NCBI GenBank assembly: GCA_051530055.1
Contig: CM121342.1
Span: 6,262,001-6,326,000, forward strand
Origin: Neoechinorhynchus agilis
Taxonomy: Eukaryota; Acanthocephala
Reading direction: 5' to 3'
DNA: 64,000 bases
Shown in pieces: positions 1-12,723 of the stretch; position 1 is the first letter of the stretch, and every line of letters begins with the position of its first letter. A program made the translations under genes and the position numbers. The notes beneath the pieces are model-generated. The model did no database searches. It was not told where the DNA came from and saw only the letters and a program-made list of their open reading frames with translations.

Positions 1-1027
1 AAATTTGAATATACTTTATGAACTATTTAATGTTCTTTGAAATTTGCTATTTAGTGTACGATTTTATTACTGGGACAACGTCTTAAATATTGAAAATATA
101 CTTTGTAAAATTTTGACACGAAAAATAAGATTTTCCGTAAAATGTTTTTCCAGGATAGACTTTTATCATGTGAAATTTGAGAAGCTTTTCAACTAATCAA
201 TTTTGATTCTAAAATTTGAATATACTTTATGAACTATTTAATAAGCTTTGAAATTTGCTATTTAGTGTAAGATTTTATTACTGGGACAACGTCTTAAATA
301 TTATAAATATACTTTGTAAAATTTTGACACGAAAAATAAGATTTTCCGTAAAATGTTTTTCCAAGGTAGACTTTTATCATGTGAAATCTGAGACACTTTT
401 AAACTAATGAATTTTGATTCTAAAAATTTAATATACTTTATGAACTATTTAATAAGCTTTGAAATTTGCTATTTAGTGTAAGATTTTAGTACTGGGACAA
501 CGACTTAAATATTATAAATAGACTTTGTAAAATTTTGACACGAAAAATAAGATTTTCCGTAAAATGTTTTTCCAAGATAGACTTTTATTATGTGAAATCT
601 GAGACACTTTTCAACTAATCAATTTTGATTCTAAAAATTTGAATATACTTTATGAACTATTTAATGTTCTTTGAAATTTGCTATTTAGCGTACGATTTTA
701 TTACTGGGACGACGACTTAAATATTAAAAATATACTTTGTAAAATTTTGACACGAAAAATAAGATTTTCCGTAAAATATTTTTCCAAGATAGACTTTTAT
801 CATGTGAAATTTGAGAAGCTTTTAAACTAATCAATTTTGATTCTAAAATTTGAATATACTTTATGAACTATTTAATAAGCTTTGAAATTTGCTATTTAGT
901 GTAAGATTTTATTACTGGGACAACGTCTTAAATATTATAAATATACTTTGTAAAATTTTGACACGAAAAATAAGATTTTCCGTAAAATGTTTTTCCAAGA
1001 TAGACTTTTATCATGTGAAATCTGAGA
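1..1027. repeat. SatA tandem array, first block (about 211 bp unit, about 5 copies)
   Basis: Units begin near 1, 212, 424, 635 and 846 with AATTTGAATATACTTTATG and differ by scattered substitutions and single-base indels. Each unit is over 70% AT and contains CTGGGACAACGTCTTAAAT. The array starts outside the window. It ends mid-unit, after CTGAGACA, at the junction with SatB. Short ORFs inside are repeat artefacts. Confidence 0.95.
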
Positions 1028-2340
1028 CAATGCGAAGAGAGGAAATACCGAGCTTAGTGATTATTAGAATTCTTCACACGGAGTAAATAACGTTTTTTTT
1101 CTCCACTAAAATCGTTTCGAATTTCTCGTAGAAAACTGAGTCTTTAGTTTTGGGAAAAAGCCGTTATTTACCGTCGGTTAAAGTTCAAAATAATAGACGT
1201 TTTGAGTTCGCTACTCGACATCCGATAAAGATGAAACGTTCTCGTCTTCCACATGAAATTTCGATATGCGAGAGAAATACCGAGCTTAGTGATTATTAGA
1301 ATTCTTCACACGGAGTAAATAACGTTTTTTTCTCCCTAAAATCGTTTCGAATTTCTCGTAGAAAACTGAGTCTTTAGTTTTGGGAAAAAGCGTTATACCG
1401 TCGGTTAAAGTTCAAAATAATAGACGTTTTGAGTTCGCTACTCGACATCCGATAAAGATGAAACGTTCTCGTCTTCCACATGAAATTTCGATATGCGAAG
1501 AGAGGAAATACCGAGCTTAGTGATTATTAGAATTCTTCACACGGAGTAAATAACGTTTTTTTTCTCCACTAAAATCGTTTCGAATTTCTCGTAGAAAACT
1601 GAGTCTTTAGTTTTGGGAAAAAGCCGTTATTTGTCGGTTAAAGTTCAAAATAATAGACGTTTTGAGTTCGCTACTCGACATCCGATAAAGATGAAACGTT
1701 CTCGTCTTACATGAAATTTCGATATGCAAGAGAGGAAATACCGAGCTTAGTGATTATTAGAATTCTTCACACGGAGTAAATAACGTTTTTTTTCTCCACT
1801 AAAATCGTTTCGAATTTCTCGTAGAAAACTGAGTCTTTAGTTTGGGAAAAAGCCGTTATTTACCGTCGGTTAAAGAGTTCAAAATAATAGACGTTTTGAG
1901 TTCGCTACTCGACATCCGATAAAGATGAAACGTTCTCGTCTTCCACATGAAATTTCGATATGCGAAGAGAGGAAATACCGAGCTTAGTGATTATTAGAAT
2001 TCTTCACACGGAGTAAATAACGTTTTTTTTCTCCACTAAAATCGTTTCGAATTTCTCGTAGAAAACTGAGTCTTTAGTTTTGGGAAAAAGCCGTTATTTA
2101 CCGTCGGTTAAAGAGTTCAAATAATAGACGTTTTGATTCGCTACTCGACATCCGATAAAGATGAAACGTTCTCGTCTTCCACATGAAATTTCGATATGCG
2201 AAGAGAGGAAATACCGAGCTTAGTGATTATTAGAATTCTTCACACGGAGTAAATAACGTTTTTTTCTCCACTAAAATCGTTTCGAATTTCTCGTAGAAAA
2301 CTGAGTCTTTAGTTTTGGGAAAAAGCCGTTATTTACCGTC
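1028..2340. repeat. SatB tandem array, first block (about 237 bp unit, 5.5 copies)
   Basis: Unit starts (ATGCGAAGAGAGG or close variants) lie near 1029, 1266, 1495, 1723, 1959 and 2197. Some units have short deletions, giving lengths of 228-238 bp. The unit includes ATACCGAGCTTAGTGATTA and GACATCCGATAAAGATGAA. The last unit stops after TTATTTACCGTC and is joined directly to SatC. Confidence 0.95.
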
Positions 2341-5300
2341 TAGAAAACTTATAAGAAACTTTGATAAAGACGGACAAAATTATACATTCGAAAAATAATT
2401 CGGATTCAATAAATTCCTTTAATTCTCCGCCATAAAAAAAGAACATTAACAATTCAGTGTTTTAAACGTGTGATGAAAGTTTCAGGATCTTAAATAATAG
2501 AAAACTTATAAGAAACTTTGATAAAGACGGACAAAATTATACATTCGAAAAATAATTCGGATTCAATAAATTCCTTTAATTCTCCGCCATAAAAAAAGAA
2601 CATTAACAATTCAGTGTTTTAAACGTGTGATGAAAGTTTCAGGATCTTAAATAATAGAAAACTTATAAGAAACTTTGATAAAGACGGACAAAATTATACA
2701 TTCGAAAAATAATTCGGATTCAATAAATTCCTTTAATTCTCCGCCATAAAAAAAGAACATTAACAATTCAGTGTTTTAAACGTGTGATGAAAGTTTCAGG
2801 ATCTTAAATAATAGAAAACTTATAAGAAACTTTGATAAAGACGGACAAAATTATACATTCGAAAAATAATTCGGATTCAATAAATTCCTTTAATTCTCGC
2901 CATAAAAAAAGAACATTAACAATTCAGTGTTTTAAACGTGTGATGAAAGTTTCAGGATCTTAAATAATAGAAAACTTATAAGAAACTTTGATAAAGACGG
3001 ACAAAATTATACATTCGAAAAATAATTCGGATTCAATAAATTCCTTTAATTCTCCGCCATAAAAAAAGAACATTAACAATTCAGTGTTTTAAACGTGATG
3101 AAAGTTTCACGATTTTAAATAATAGAAAACTTATAAGAAACTTTGATAAAGACGGACAAAATTATCCATTCGAAAAATAATTCGGATTCAATAAATTCCT
3201 TTAATTCTTCGCCATAAAAAAGAACATTAACAATTCAGTGTTTTAAACGTGTGATGAAAGTTTCACGATCTTAAATAATAGAAAACTTATAAGAAACTTT
3301 GATAAAGACGGACAAAATTATACATTCGAAAAATAATTCGGATTCAATAAATTCCTTTAATTCTCCGCCATAAAAAGAACATTAACAATTCAGTGTTTTA
3401 AACGTGTGATGAAAGTTTCAGGATCTTAAATAATAGAAAACTTATAAGAAACTTTGATAAAGACGGACAAAATTATACATTCGAAAAATAATTCGGATTC
3501 AATAAATTCCTTTAATTCTCCGCCATAAAAAGAACATTAACAATTCAGTGTTTTAAACGTGTGATGAAAGTTTCAGGATCTTAAATAATAGAAAACTTAT
3601 AAGAAACTTTGATAAAGACGGACAAAATTATACATTCGAAAAATAATCGGATTCAATAAATTCCTTTAATTCTCTGCCATAAAAAAAGAACATTAACATT
3701 CAGTGTTTTAAACGTGTGATGAAAGTTTCAGATCTTAAATAATAGAAAACTTATAAGAAACTTTGATAAAGACGGACAAAATTATACATTCGAAAAATAA
3801 TCGGATTCAATAAATTCCTTTGATTCTTTGCCATAAAAAAGAACATTAACAATTCAGTGTTTTAAACGTGTGATGAAAGTTTCACGATCTTAAATAATAG
3901 AAAACTTATAAGAAACTTTGATAAAGACGGACAAAATTATACATTCGAAAAATAATTCGGATTCAATAAATTCCTTTGATTCTCCGCCATAAAAAAGAAC
4001 ATTAACAATTCAGGGTTTTAAACGTGTGATGAAAGTTTCAGGATCTTAAATAATAGAAAACTTATAAGAAACTTTGATAAAGACGGACAAAATTATGCAT
4101 TCGAAAAATAATTCGGATTCAATAAATTCCTTTAATTCTCCGCCATAAAAAAAGAACATTAACAATTCAGTGTTTTAAACGTGTGATGAAAGTTTCAGGA
4201 TCTTAAATAATAGAAAACTTATAAGAAACTTTGATAAAGACGGACAAAATTATCCATTCGAAAAATAATTCGGATTCAATAAATTCCTTTGATTCTCTGC
4301 CATAAAAAAGAACATTAACAATTCAGTGTTTTAAACGTGTGATGAAAGTTTCAGGATCTTAAATAATAGAAAACTTATAGGAAACTTTGATAAAGACGGA
4401 CAAAATTATACATTCGAAAAATAATTCGGATTCAATAAATTCCTTTAATTCTCCGCCATAAAAAAAGAACATTAACAATTCAGTGTTTTAAACGTGTGAT
4501 GAAAGTTTCAGGATCTTAAATAATAGAAAACTTATAGGAAACTTTGATAAAGACGGACAAAATTATACATTCGAAAAATAATTCGGATTCAATAAATTCT
4601 TAATTCTCCCCATAAAAAAGAACATTAACAATTCAGTGTTTTAAACGTGTAAAGTTTCAGGATCTTAAATAATAGAAAACTTATAAGAAACTTTGATAAA
4701 GACGGACAAAATTATGCATTCGAAAAATAATTCGGATTCAATAAATTCCTTTAATTCTCCGCCATAAAAAAAGAACATTAACAATTCAGTGTTTTAAACG
4801 TGTGATGAAAGTTTCAGGATCTTAAATAATAGAAAACTTATAAGAAACTTTGATAAAGACGGACAAAATTATCATTCGAAAAATAATGGATTATAAAGAC
4901 GGACAAAATTATACATTCGAAAAATAATCGGATTCAATAAATTCCTTTAATTCTCCGCCATAAAAAAGAACATTAACAATTCAGTGTTTTAAACGTGTGA
5001 TGAAAGTTTCAGGATCTTAAATAATAGAAAACTTATAAGAAACTTTGATAAAGACGGACAAAATTATACATTCGAAAAATAATTCGGATTCAATAAATTC
5101 CTTTGATTCTCTGCCATAAAAAAGAACATTAACAATTCAGTGTTTTAAACGTGTGATGAAAGTTTCAGGATCTTAAATAATAGAAAACTTATAAGAAACC
5201 TCGATAAAGACGGACAAAATTATGCATTCGAAAAATAATTGGATTCAATAAATTCCTTTAATTCTCCGCCATAAAAAAAGAACATTAACAATTCAGTGTT

Positions 5301-7905
5301 TTAAACGTGTGATGAAAGTTTCAGGATCTTAAATAATAGAAAACTTATAAGAAACTTTGATAAAGACGGACAAAATTATGCATTCGAAAAATAATCGGAT
5401 TCAATAAATTCCTTTAATTCTCCGCCATAAAAAAAGAACATTAACAATTCAGTGTTTTAAACGTGTGATGAAAGTTTCAGGATCTTAAATAATAGAAAAC
5501 TTATAAGAAACTTTGATAAAGACGGACAAAATTATACATTCGAAAAATAATCGGATTCAATAAATTCCTTTGATTCTCCGCCATAAAAAAGAACATTAAC
5601 AATTCAGTGTTTTAAACGTGTGATGAAAGTTTCAGGATCTTAAATAATAGAAAACTTATAAGAAACTTTGATAAAGACGGACAAAATTATACATTCGAAA
5701 AATAATTCGGATTCAATAAATTCCTTTAATTCTCCGCCATAAAAAAAGAACATTAACAATTCAGTGTTTTAAACGTGTGATGAAAGTTTCAGGATCTTAA
5801 ATAATAGAAAACTTATAAGAAACTTTGATAAAGACGGACAAAATTATACATTCGAAAAATAATCGGATTCAATAAATTCCTTTAATTCTCCGCCATAAAA
5901 AAAGAACATTAACAATTCAGTGTTTTAAACGTGTGATGAAAGTTTCAGGATCTTAAATAATAGAAAACTTATAAGAAACTTTGATAAAGACGGACAAAAT
6001 TATCCATTCGAAAAATAATCGGATTCAATAAATTCCTTTAATTCTCTGCCATAAAAAAAGAACATTAACAATTCAGGGTTTTAAACGTGTGATGAAAGTT
6101 TCAGGATCTTAAATAATAGAAAACTTATAAGAAACTTTGATAAAGACGGACAAAATTATACATTCGAAAAATAATCGGATTCAATAAATTCCTTTGATTC
6201 TTTGCCATAAAAAAGAACATTAACAATTCAGTGTTTTAAACGTGTGATGAAAGTTTCACGATTTTAAATAATAGAAAACTTATAAGAAACTTTGATAAAG
6301 ACGGACAAAATTATACATTCGAAAAATAATCGGATTCAATAAATTCCTTTAATTCTCCGCCATAAAAAAGAACATTAACAATTCAGTGTTTTAAACGTGT
6401 GAAGTTTCAGGATCTTATAATAGAAAACTTATAAGAAACTTTGATAAAGACGGACAAAATTATCATTCGAAAAATAATCGGATTCAATAAATTCCTTATT
6501 CTCGCATAAAAAAGAACATTAACAATTCAGGGTTTTAAACGTGTGATGAAAGTTTCACGATTTTAAATAATAGAAAACTTATAAGAAACTTTGATAAAGA
6601 CGGACAAAATTATGCATTCGAAAAATAATCGGATTCAATAAATTCCTTTAATTTCCGCCATAAAAAAAGAACATTAACAATTCAGTGTTTTAAACGTGTG
6701 ATGAAAGTTTCAGGATCTTAAATAATAGAAAACTTATAGGAAACTTTGATAAAGACGGACAAAATTATACATTCGAAAAATAATCGGATTCAATAAATTC
6801 CTTTAATTCTCCGCCATAAAAAAGAACATTAACAATTCAGTGTTTTAAACGTGTGATGAAAGTTTCAGGATCTTAAATAATAGAAAACTTATAAGAAACT
6901 TTGATAAAGACGGACAAAATTATCCATTCGAAAAATAATTCGATTCAATAAATTCCTTTGATTCTTTGATAAAAAAACATTAACAATTCAGTGTTTTAAA
7001 CGTGTGATGAAAGTTTCAGGATCTAAAATAATAGAAAACTTATAGGAAACCTCGATAAAGACGGACAAAATTATACATTCGAAAAATAATTCGGATTCAA
7101 TAAATTCCTTTAATTCTCCACCATAAAAAAAGAACATTAACAATTCAGTGTTTTAAACGTGTGATGAAAGTTTCAGGATCTTAAATAATAGAAAACTTAT
7201 AGGAAACTTTGATAAAGACGGACAAAATTATGCATTCGAAAAATAATTCGGATTCAATAAATTCCTTTAATTCTCCACCATAAAAAAGAACATTAACAAT
7301 TCAGTGTTTTAAACGTGTGATGAAAGTTTCAGGATCTTAATAATAGAAACTTATAGAAACTTTGTAAAGACGGACAATTATCGGATTTAATAAATCTTTA
7401 TTCTTTGCCATAAAAAAGAACATTAACAATTCAGTGTTTTAAACGTGTGATGAAAGTTTCACGATTTTAAATAAGAGAAAACTTATAAGAAACTTTGATA
7501 AAGACGGACAAAATTATGCATTCGAAAAATAATCGGATTTTAATAAATTCCTTTGATTCTTTGCCATAAAAAGTTGCTGTAAGACGGACAAAATTATCAT
7601 TAAAAATATCGGATTAATAAATTCCTTTATTCTCCATAAAAAAGAACATTAACAATTCAGGGTTTTAAACGTGTGATGAAAGTTTCACGATTTTAAATAA
7701 GAGAAAACTCATAAGAAGCTTTGATATAGACGGACAAAATTATGCATTAGAAAAATACTCGGATTGAATAAATTCCTTTAATTCTCCGCCATAAAAAAAG
7801 AACATTAACAATTCAGGGTTTTAAACGTGTGATGAAAGTTTCACGATTTTAAATAAGAGAAAACTTATAAGAAACTTTGATAAAGACGGACAAAATTATG
7901 CATTT
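2341..7905. repeat. SatC tandem array (157 bp unit, about 36 copies)
   Basis: The unit opens with TAGAAAACTTATAAGAAAC at 2341, 2498 and 2655 and keeps a 157 bp step, with many copies shortened to 150-156 by small deletions. It includes AAAGACGGACAAAATTAT and GAACATTAACAATTCAGTG. Copies are nearly identical up to about 7 kb. They then decay, with larger deletions between 7330 and 7640, before the array fades into unique DNA around 7905. Confidence 0.95.
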
Positions 7906-9669
7906 TAAAATGACCAAGGATTTCATAATTGATCTCTCGGACACTCTCATGAGTTTTTGCTGAGAAATCACGTTTCTCCCTATCACTAGGAATTTAAAAG
8001 GAAGGCCGTTTATTTGAAACCTTTTTAATAGGAAAAAATAAAGCTTTATTGTGTTTCTTGAAAAATTGGGCAAGATATTATTGGCTACGCGCCGCCACTG
8101 GCGAGTTGGGATGTGATTGATTCTACGATTACAATTAAATTTAAATAATTTTAGAAATCAAACTTCTAGAATAGATCGGCTCAGACCGTGGAAAAGACCA
8201 TGCTCTACAAATCTAAAGAACGATATCGCAAAACAAAGCGAATGTTGACGCTCGATCAGCTTCTCAATTATTATTAATAACGAAAATACCAACTTGTAAG
8301 TGCTAAAATGGCCATATAAAAATTTTAAGAATTCTGAAATTCGAATGTGTTCATTACGGATTCTTCCTTTTACAAACATTTCGTCTTATTTTTTTCTTTA
8401 TATTGCACATAAGCGAATCACAATTTAGAACGTCAATTAATGAAATGTTAAGCAGTCGCTTTAGGGAAATATATTTTTGAAATCGAAATATTTGTAACTA
8501 GCATAAAATATTATCGTTTAGAAATTAGTATTCTGATCTCTTTGCGACGACTTTAACTAAGTATGAACGTCATGCAATGGAAAATGGACGCCGGATAATA
8601 AAACTTATAATAAAAATTTTAATATCTGGTCATTTATGATTAATTAGTGGATCATCGCTTTATGGAAAAAATCAATAATGGACATTTATCACCGCGTGGC
8701 TCTTAATTTCCAAAAATAAAATTTAATCTTGCCAAGATCGAGAGAAAATACTTGTTTTTGTGGCGCAAAGAAATTTATTAATTCCGATAATTCGAAGGCA
8801 CAGCACGAATAGTTCAATCTTTAAAAAGTGTTGAAAAGATAATTCATTGTTATTTGTCGATAGGAGAAAATAAATGAAATTAAGAATTTATTGGATATTT
8901 CAATCCGCGATTGTTTGCAAAAAATCCGGAATGATCCAAATTTGTATCTGGATGAGCTGATTCATTCCGAGATAGTGGATCGAAATATCAAATCAAGAAA
9001 TTCTTAATTTCATTTATTTTCTTCTATCGACAAATAATCTTTAAAGTTCAGAAAATAAAGATTAACTTATTAATTCCCTTTCCCTATATTTAATTACATA
9101 TTATAAGCAACCTTAAGAAATTCGACGCGACGGACGAAATATTGCGAAAGGGATTTAATAATTTAATCTCTATATCGGCAAACAAAAATATATCAATTTA
9201 CAACTTCTTTACATCGGACCTTTGCTGCTTTTTATCTGCTTAATTTTGTTGCAAAACAATGTTCGGCGATCTTTATGAAATTTGCTAAAAAATCACATCA
9301 AAATATTCGATTTCACACTACTTTTGAGTTTTTACTGTTACGAATCAATAAGACAAATATCCTCTAAGGAGCTTCAAAAGTATTTGAGGCCAAGGAAATC
9401 TCTTGTTTCGAATTGCTTGTAAAAGAGGACAAAAAGCAATTAAATCTCAACAAAAATCGGTAGTTATGTATATTCGTAAAAACCCCAAAGTCAGGTAGTC
9501 GCAATTATATTACTATCAAAGCCTTGCTCAAATATTTGTTAGCACTCACATTGCTAATTGACGTGAGTTTGTTGCGATAAAATCGTAAATAAAAAAGGAA
9601 ACCGAATTTTAAGTGATGTGGCTTGTTTCGGACAATATTTGGAACATTTTCAACGCAAACTCGGCATCC
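7906..9669. other. Gene-poor AT-rich stretch
   Basis: No supported gene. It contains one clear foldback element (8850-9037, listed separately). Minus-strand ORFs of 73-74 codons at 7849-8379 have no recognisable motif and partly overlap SatC, so I treat them as chance. Confidence 0.6.
8850..9037. mobile_element. Foldback (MITE-like) element with 40 bp terminal inverted repeats
   Basis: The left arm (8850-8889) begins TTATTTGTCGATAGGAGAAA. The right arm (8998-9037) is its reverse complement with one mismatch over 40 positions. The loop is about 108 bp with no coding potential. Size and structure fit a non-autonomous foldback transposable element; no transposase is nearby and no target-site duplication could be assigned with confidence. 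Confidence 0.75.
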
Positions 9670-10067
9670 CTATGCTAAGTAATTCGCAAAAAGACGGAAA
9701 AAGGTCGAATTGGCGTTGAGACACTCGGATCGTTTGGTACCGAGGCGTAGGACCTGGTCAAGTAATTGTTCAAGAGACTCCGACGACGATCCAAGATCAG
9801 GAGCATTCGTTTCAGAAAACATAGCCAACGAGAAGGGAAAATTCTGCATCCGTCCTTTCGACCATTTAAACACCAGGACGGCAGCTGAATGATCCGCAGC
9901 GAGAGGCAGTGGATGTCGAAAAACAAAAGAGGAGAACAAATATCTATAAGGATATGAGAAATCGACCTTTCCGGTTCATTTCTGTCATGATACGCTGTTA
10001 ATTCGACCCATTTTGTCAAACACTCCTCCCTAGAAGATATAAAACGATTCATCTTTATCTCTGGCAT
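9670..10067 (-). CDS. Possible small gene or gene fragment, unknown product
   Basis: Two overlapping minus-strand frames look coding in different parts. An upstream part reads ...ECLTKWVELTAYHDRNEPER and has acceptor-like TATCTTCTAG before it. The other frame runs from about 9939 down to a stop at 9670 and contains AAVLVFKWSKGRMQNFPFSL and SESLEQLLDQVLRLG. The frames would join across a 23 nt GT...AG stretch (GTCGATTTCT...CTTATAG). That is shorter than the TRAK introns, so the join is doubtful. Base composition is richer in G+C than the surroundings. I recognise no family. It could be a decayed gene. Confidence 0.3.
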
Positions 10068-12438
10068 ACCGGAATCCCCAGTCGCCGATTATTCAATTTC
10101 GTCGTATCATTCAACTCCTTTGTCCCGACTCCCCATCAACTGTTATGCGCATTCCCTCCAAAAATTCTTTTAACCCACCTCAGATTCACAACTTCCTTTT
10201 CGAATCTATCTACACTAAAAAGTTATTTTAATAAATCATCAAACCCCTACGACTCGATTAAAACATCTATACCATCATCGAATGTTACCATAATCCCTAC
10301 AACCTCAAATTTCCAGCATAAACTTCCGCTTTTAACGAACACTCTCTCAAGAAACAAGTAAAAAATCATCATTCAATCCCCCCCTACGAACCAATTCTCA
10401 ACTAAAAACTCGTTCCTCACACTGCTAATCACCCATCCCAGCAAAAATGATTTCGATTCGCTCTCACACTTCTCCCTTTGGGATAATCAATCGTTTGAGA
10501 TCGATAACTTGTATTGATTCCTCCCTTAATTTATCACCCACGACGAACAATGTAACCACAATCTATCCGAAATCCCCTTTCCAATCGTTCCCTTTCATCT
10601 AAATTCAAAAGCCGGAAATCAATTATAGCTAAGATGTATTTCGAAAGAGGAAACTTCGCCTCATGAGTCGTGATTTACGACTTTTACCCCTGCGCTGGAT
10701 TGCGTTTTTATTGATTTTTAAAACGTCGGTGGTCCGTAATTTTATTGGACTCAGAGATATGTAAGATCTCAAGTGCAAGACGCTTGCTCCTTCTCGACAA
10801 AATTTGTCTTATCAAAATCTATGCGATGTTTCATAGTATCTTGGTGGTTAGATATGGCGGAGGAAATGGCCAACTAGAGCCATTCAACAAAGATGAATTG
10901 ATGAGGCTAGGTTTGATTGTTCGAAATATATATTAGCAGTAAAATAAATTTCCCGAAGGATTATCCCGGTATGATTTCTTTTTATATCGCTTATCGTTCA
11001 CAATTTCTCAGCCTGACATTCCTCGAAAAAAATTTGCAGTCGACCGTTGCGATAATTATAAAGGTAAAATCGATAAAATGCTAGGGAAATATTTTTCGTC
11101 GTTCAAGTAGAAATGAAGTTATGGATAATTTGCTTTGCAAAATTGATTGTACTAAATCAATTCTTATAAATCGATCAAAAATAAATTGGTGCGATCGTGA
11201 ATAAATAATGAATTTTGGCTTCTGGGTGATGATAGCAATTGCTTTTTAAAAAGAGCTTCAAGAAGGTTAAGGTACTCAACTAGCTCGATATAAACTGTGA
11301 GAACAAATGAAGAGTTATCATCTTATCCTTGCGTGAATTCGATATAATAAAATATTCATTTTTTTGCGGAAAATCTTTAAAATGATCAAGCGCAAAATAC
11401 CGAATTTTAGAACGTATTTCTAAATCTTTGTTGCTTCATAACCGCTTTTGGGTCCCCATTGACCCTGTAAAAACACCATGAAAAAACATTTTCTGAAGCA
11501 CAATCAGATAGTTTTTCATGGATACTCTAATTTTCGTAATATGCGTTTATCTTTATCAAAACTATGAAGCCACTTCTCCGATAGGAGCTCTTCCTATCTG
11601 TTTATGGCTTCATAGTGTTTTTCTTTCCATAATAAAACCCCGACAAGTGCAACGATCTCTCCTTAGTCCCATAAGGGACCAATCTCTCATCTTTAGCGTC
11701 TTATATAGGAAATCTCTATGCTCCGAATCTCATTGTGTTTTGCACGTAGATTCAATCACGAACTACAAAACTATTTTGGTTTTCCTCCCGTGACTCTGCG
11801 AAAAAAAAGAACCATTTGGGATAATGCGGGAAATAACTCTCGCTTGTGCAATTGGCAGTAGTATCCATCACATTTGGAAGCCAGGTTCGTGCGGAGATTT
11901 CCATTAATGGCACAATGTTTTAAGTGCGATAACAGGCTGCCAAGTCGCCAAGGAAAGTCGACATCTAACCGAATGCCAACCATTCTGTCTCTCAAAAAAA
12001 GGGGCAATAAAGTAGGTCTATTTGGGCAAACAAACGATTGAATTTCTTGGGAGGTCGTACTGCACATACATTTCGAAATGGTTTTATTGTTCTCCATCGG
12101 GCTTATAGGCAAAGGTTCGCCTAACCATAATATTTCTCTACATAGAACGTACAAAAGTCAATGATGAAAACTTATGTTTCTCAAGTATGTATACAATATT
12201 AATGATTTAGTCTTTTTTGAATTTGTCCAAGTCATTACGAAGAAAATTCTTAATTATTCTTGGAACTTTCCGAAATTAAAAAAACCATTTATATGCGAAA
12301 TCGAACTTAGATTTGCTCAAACTGAGAGGATTTGCGCCGAAATGGGATGTCAAAGTTGTTTATTATTCAAGACCAAAAGGTATCGATTAGATCGGTTATT
12401 GGTTTTGCTTTTCTCGAAACTCGACTTTTCGTGATGAT
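10068..12438. other. Gene-poor stretch with C-rich segment and weak ORFs
   Basis: From 10068 to about 10620 the plus strand is strikingly rich in C and poor in G. A nested hairpin lies at 11558-11620. A minus-strand ORF of 127 codons (11771-12154) contains GSLLSHLKHC and ASKCDGYYC, with no family I recognise. A plus ORF of 86 codons ends at 12434 next to SatA. None of these is strong enough to call a gene. Confidence 0.5.
11558..11620. repeat. Nested short inverted repeat (hairpin)
   Basis: The outer arms AAAACTATGAAGCCA (11558-11572) and TGGCTTCATAGTGTTT (11605-11620) pair with one interruption. The loop itself holds a second inverted repeat, GATAGGAGCTCTTCCTATC (11580-11598). The result is a two-tier stem. 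Confidence 0.65.
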
Positions 12439-12723
12439 GACTTTTATTATGTGAAATCTGAGACACTTTTCAACTAATCAATTTTGATTCTAAAAATTTG
12501 AATATACTTTATGAACTATTTAATGTTCTTTGAAATTTGCTATTTAGTGTACGATTTTATTACTGAAGACAACGTCTTAAATATTGAAAATATACTTTGT
12601 AAAATTTTGACACGAAAAATAAGATTTTCCGTAAAATGTTTTTCCAGGATAGACTTTTATCATGTGAAATTTGAGAAGCTTTTCAACTAATCAATTTTGA
12701 TTCTAAAATTTGAATATACTTTA
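12439..12723. repeat. SatA, second block (about 1.4 copies)
   Basis: The same 211 bp unit as at 1-1027, in the same orientation. It enters at GACTTTTATTATGTGAAATC and ends at GAATATACTTTAT, where SatB begins. The break point within the SatA unit differs from that at 1027. Confidence 0.93.

Noticed and set aside
1-7905. Regular repeats considered as a CRISPR array
   Set aside because: Units are contiguous with no unique spacers, the period is 157-240 bp, and the surrounding genes are eukaryotic.
9670-10067. A confident gene spliced across a 23 nt intron
   Set aside because: The sequence would read well, but a 23 nt spliceosomal intron is shorter than any other seen here; kept only as a low-confidence entry.
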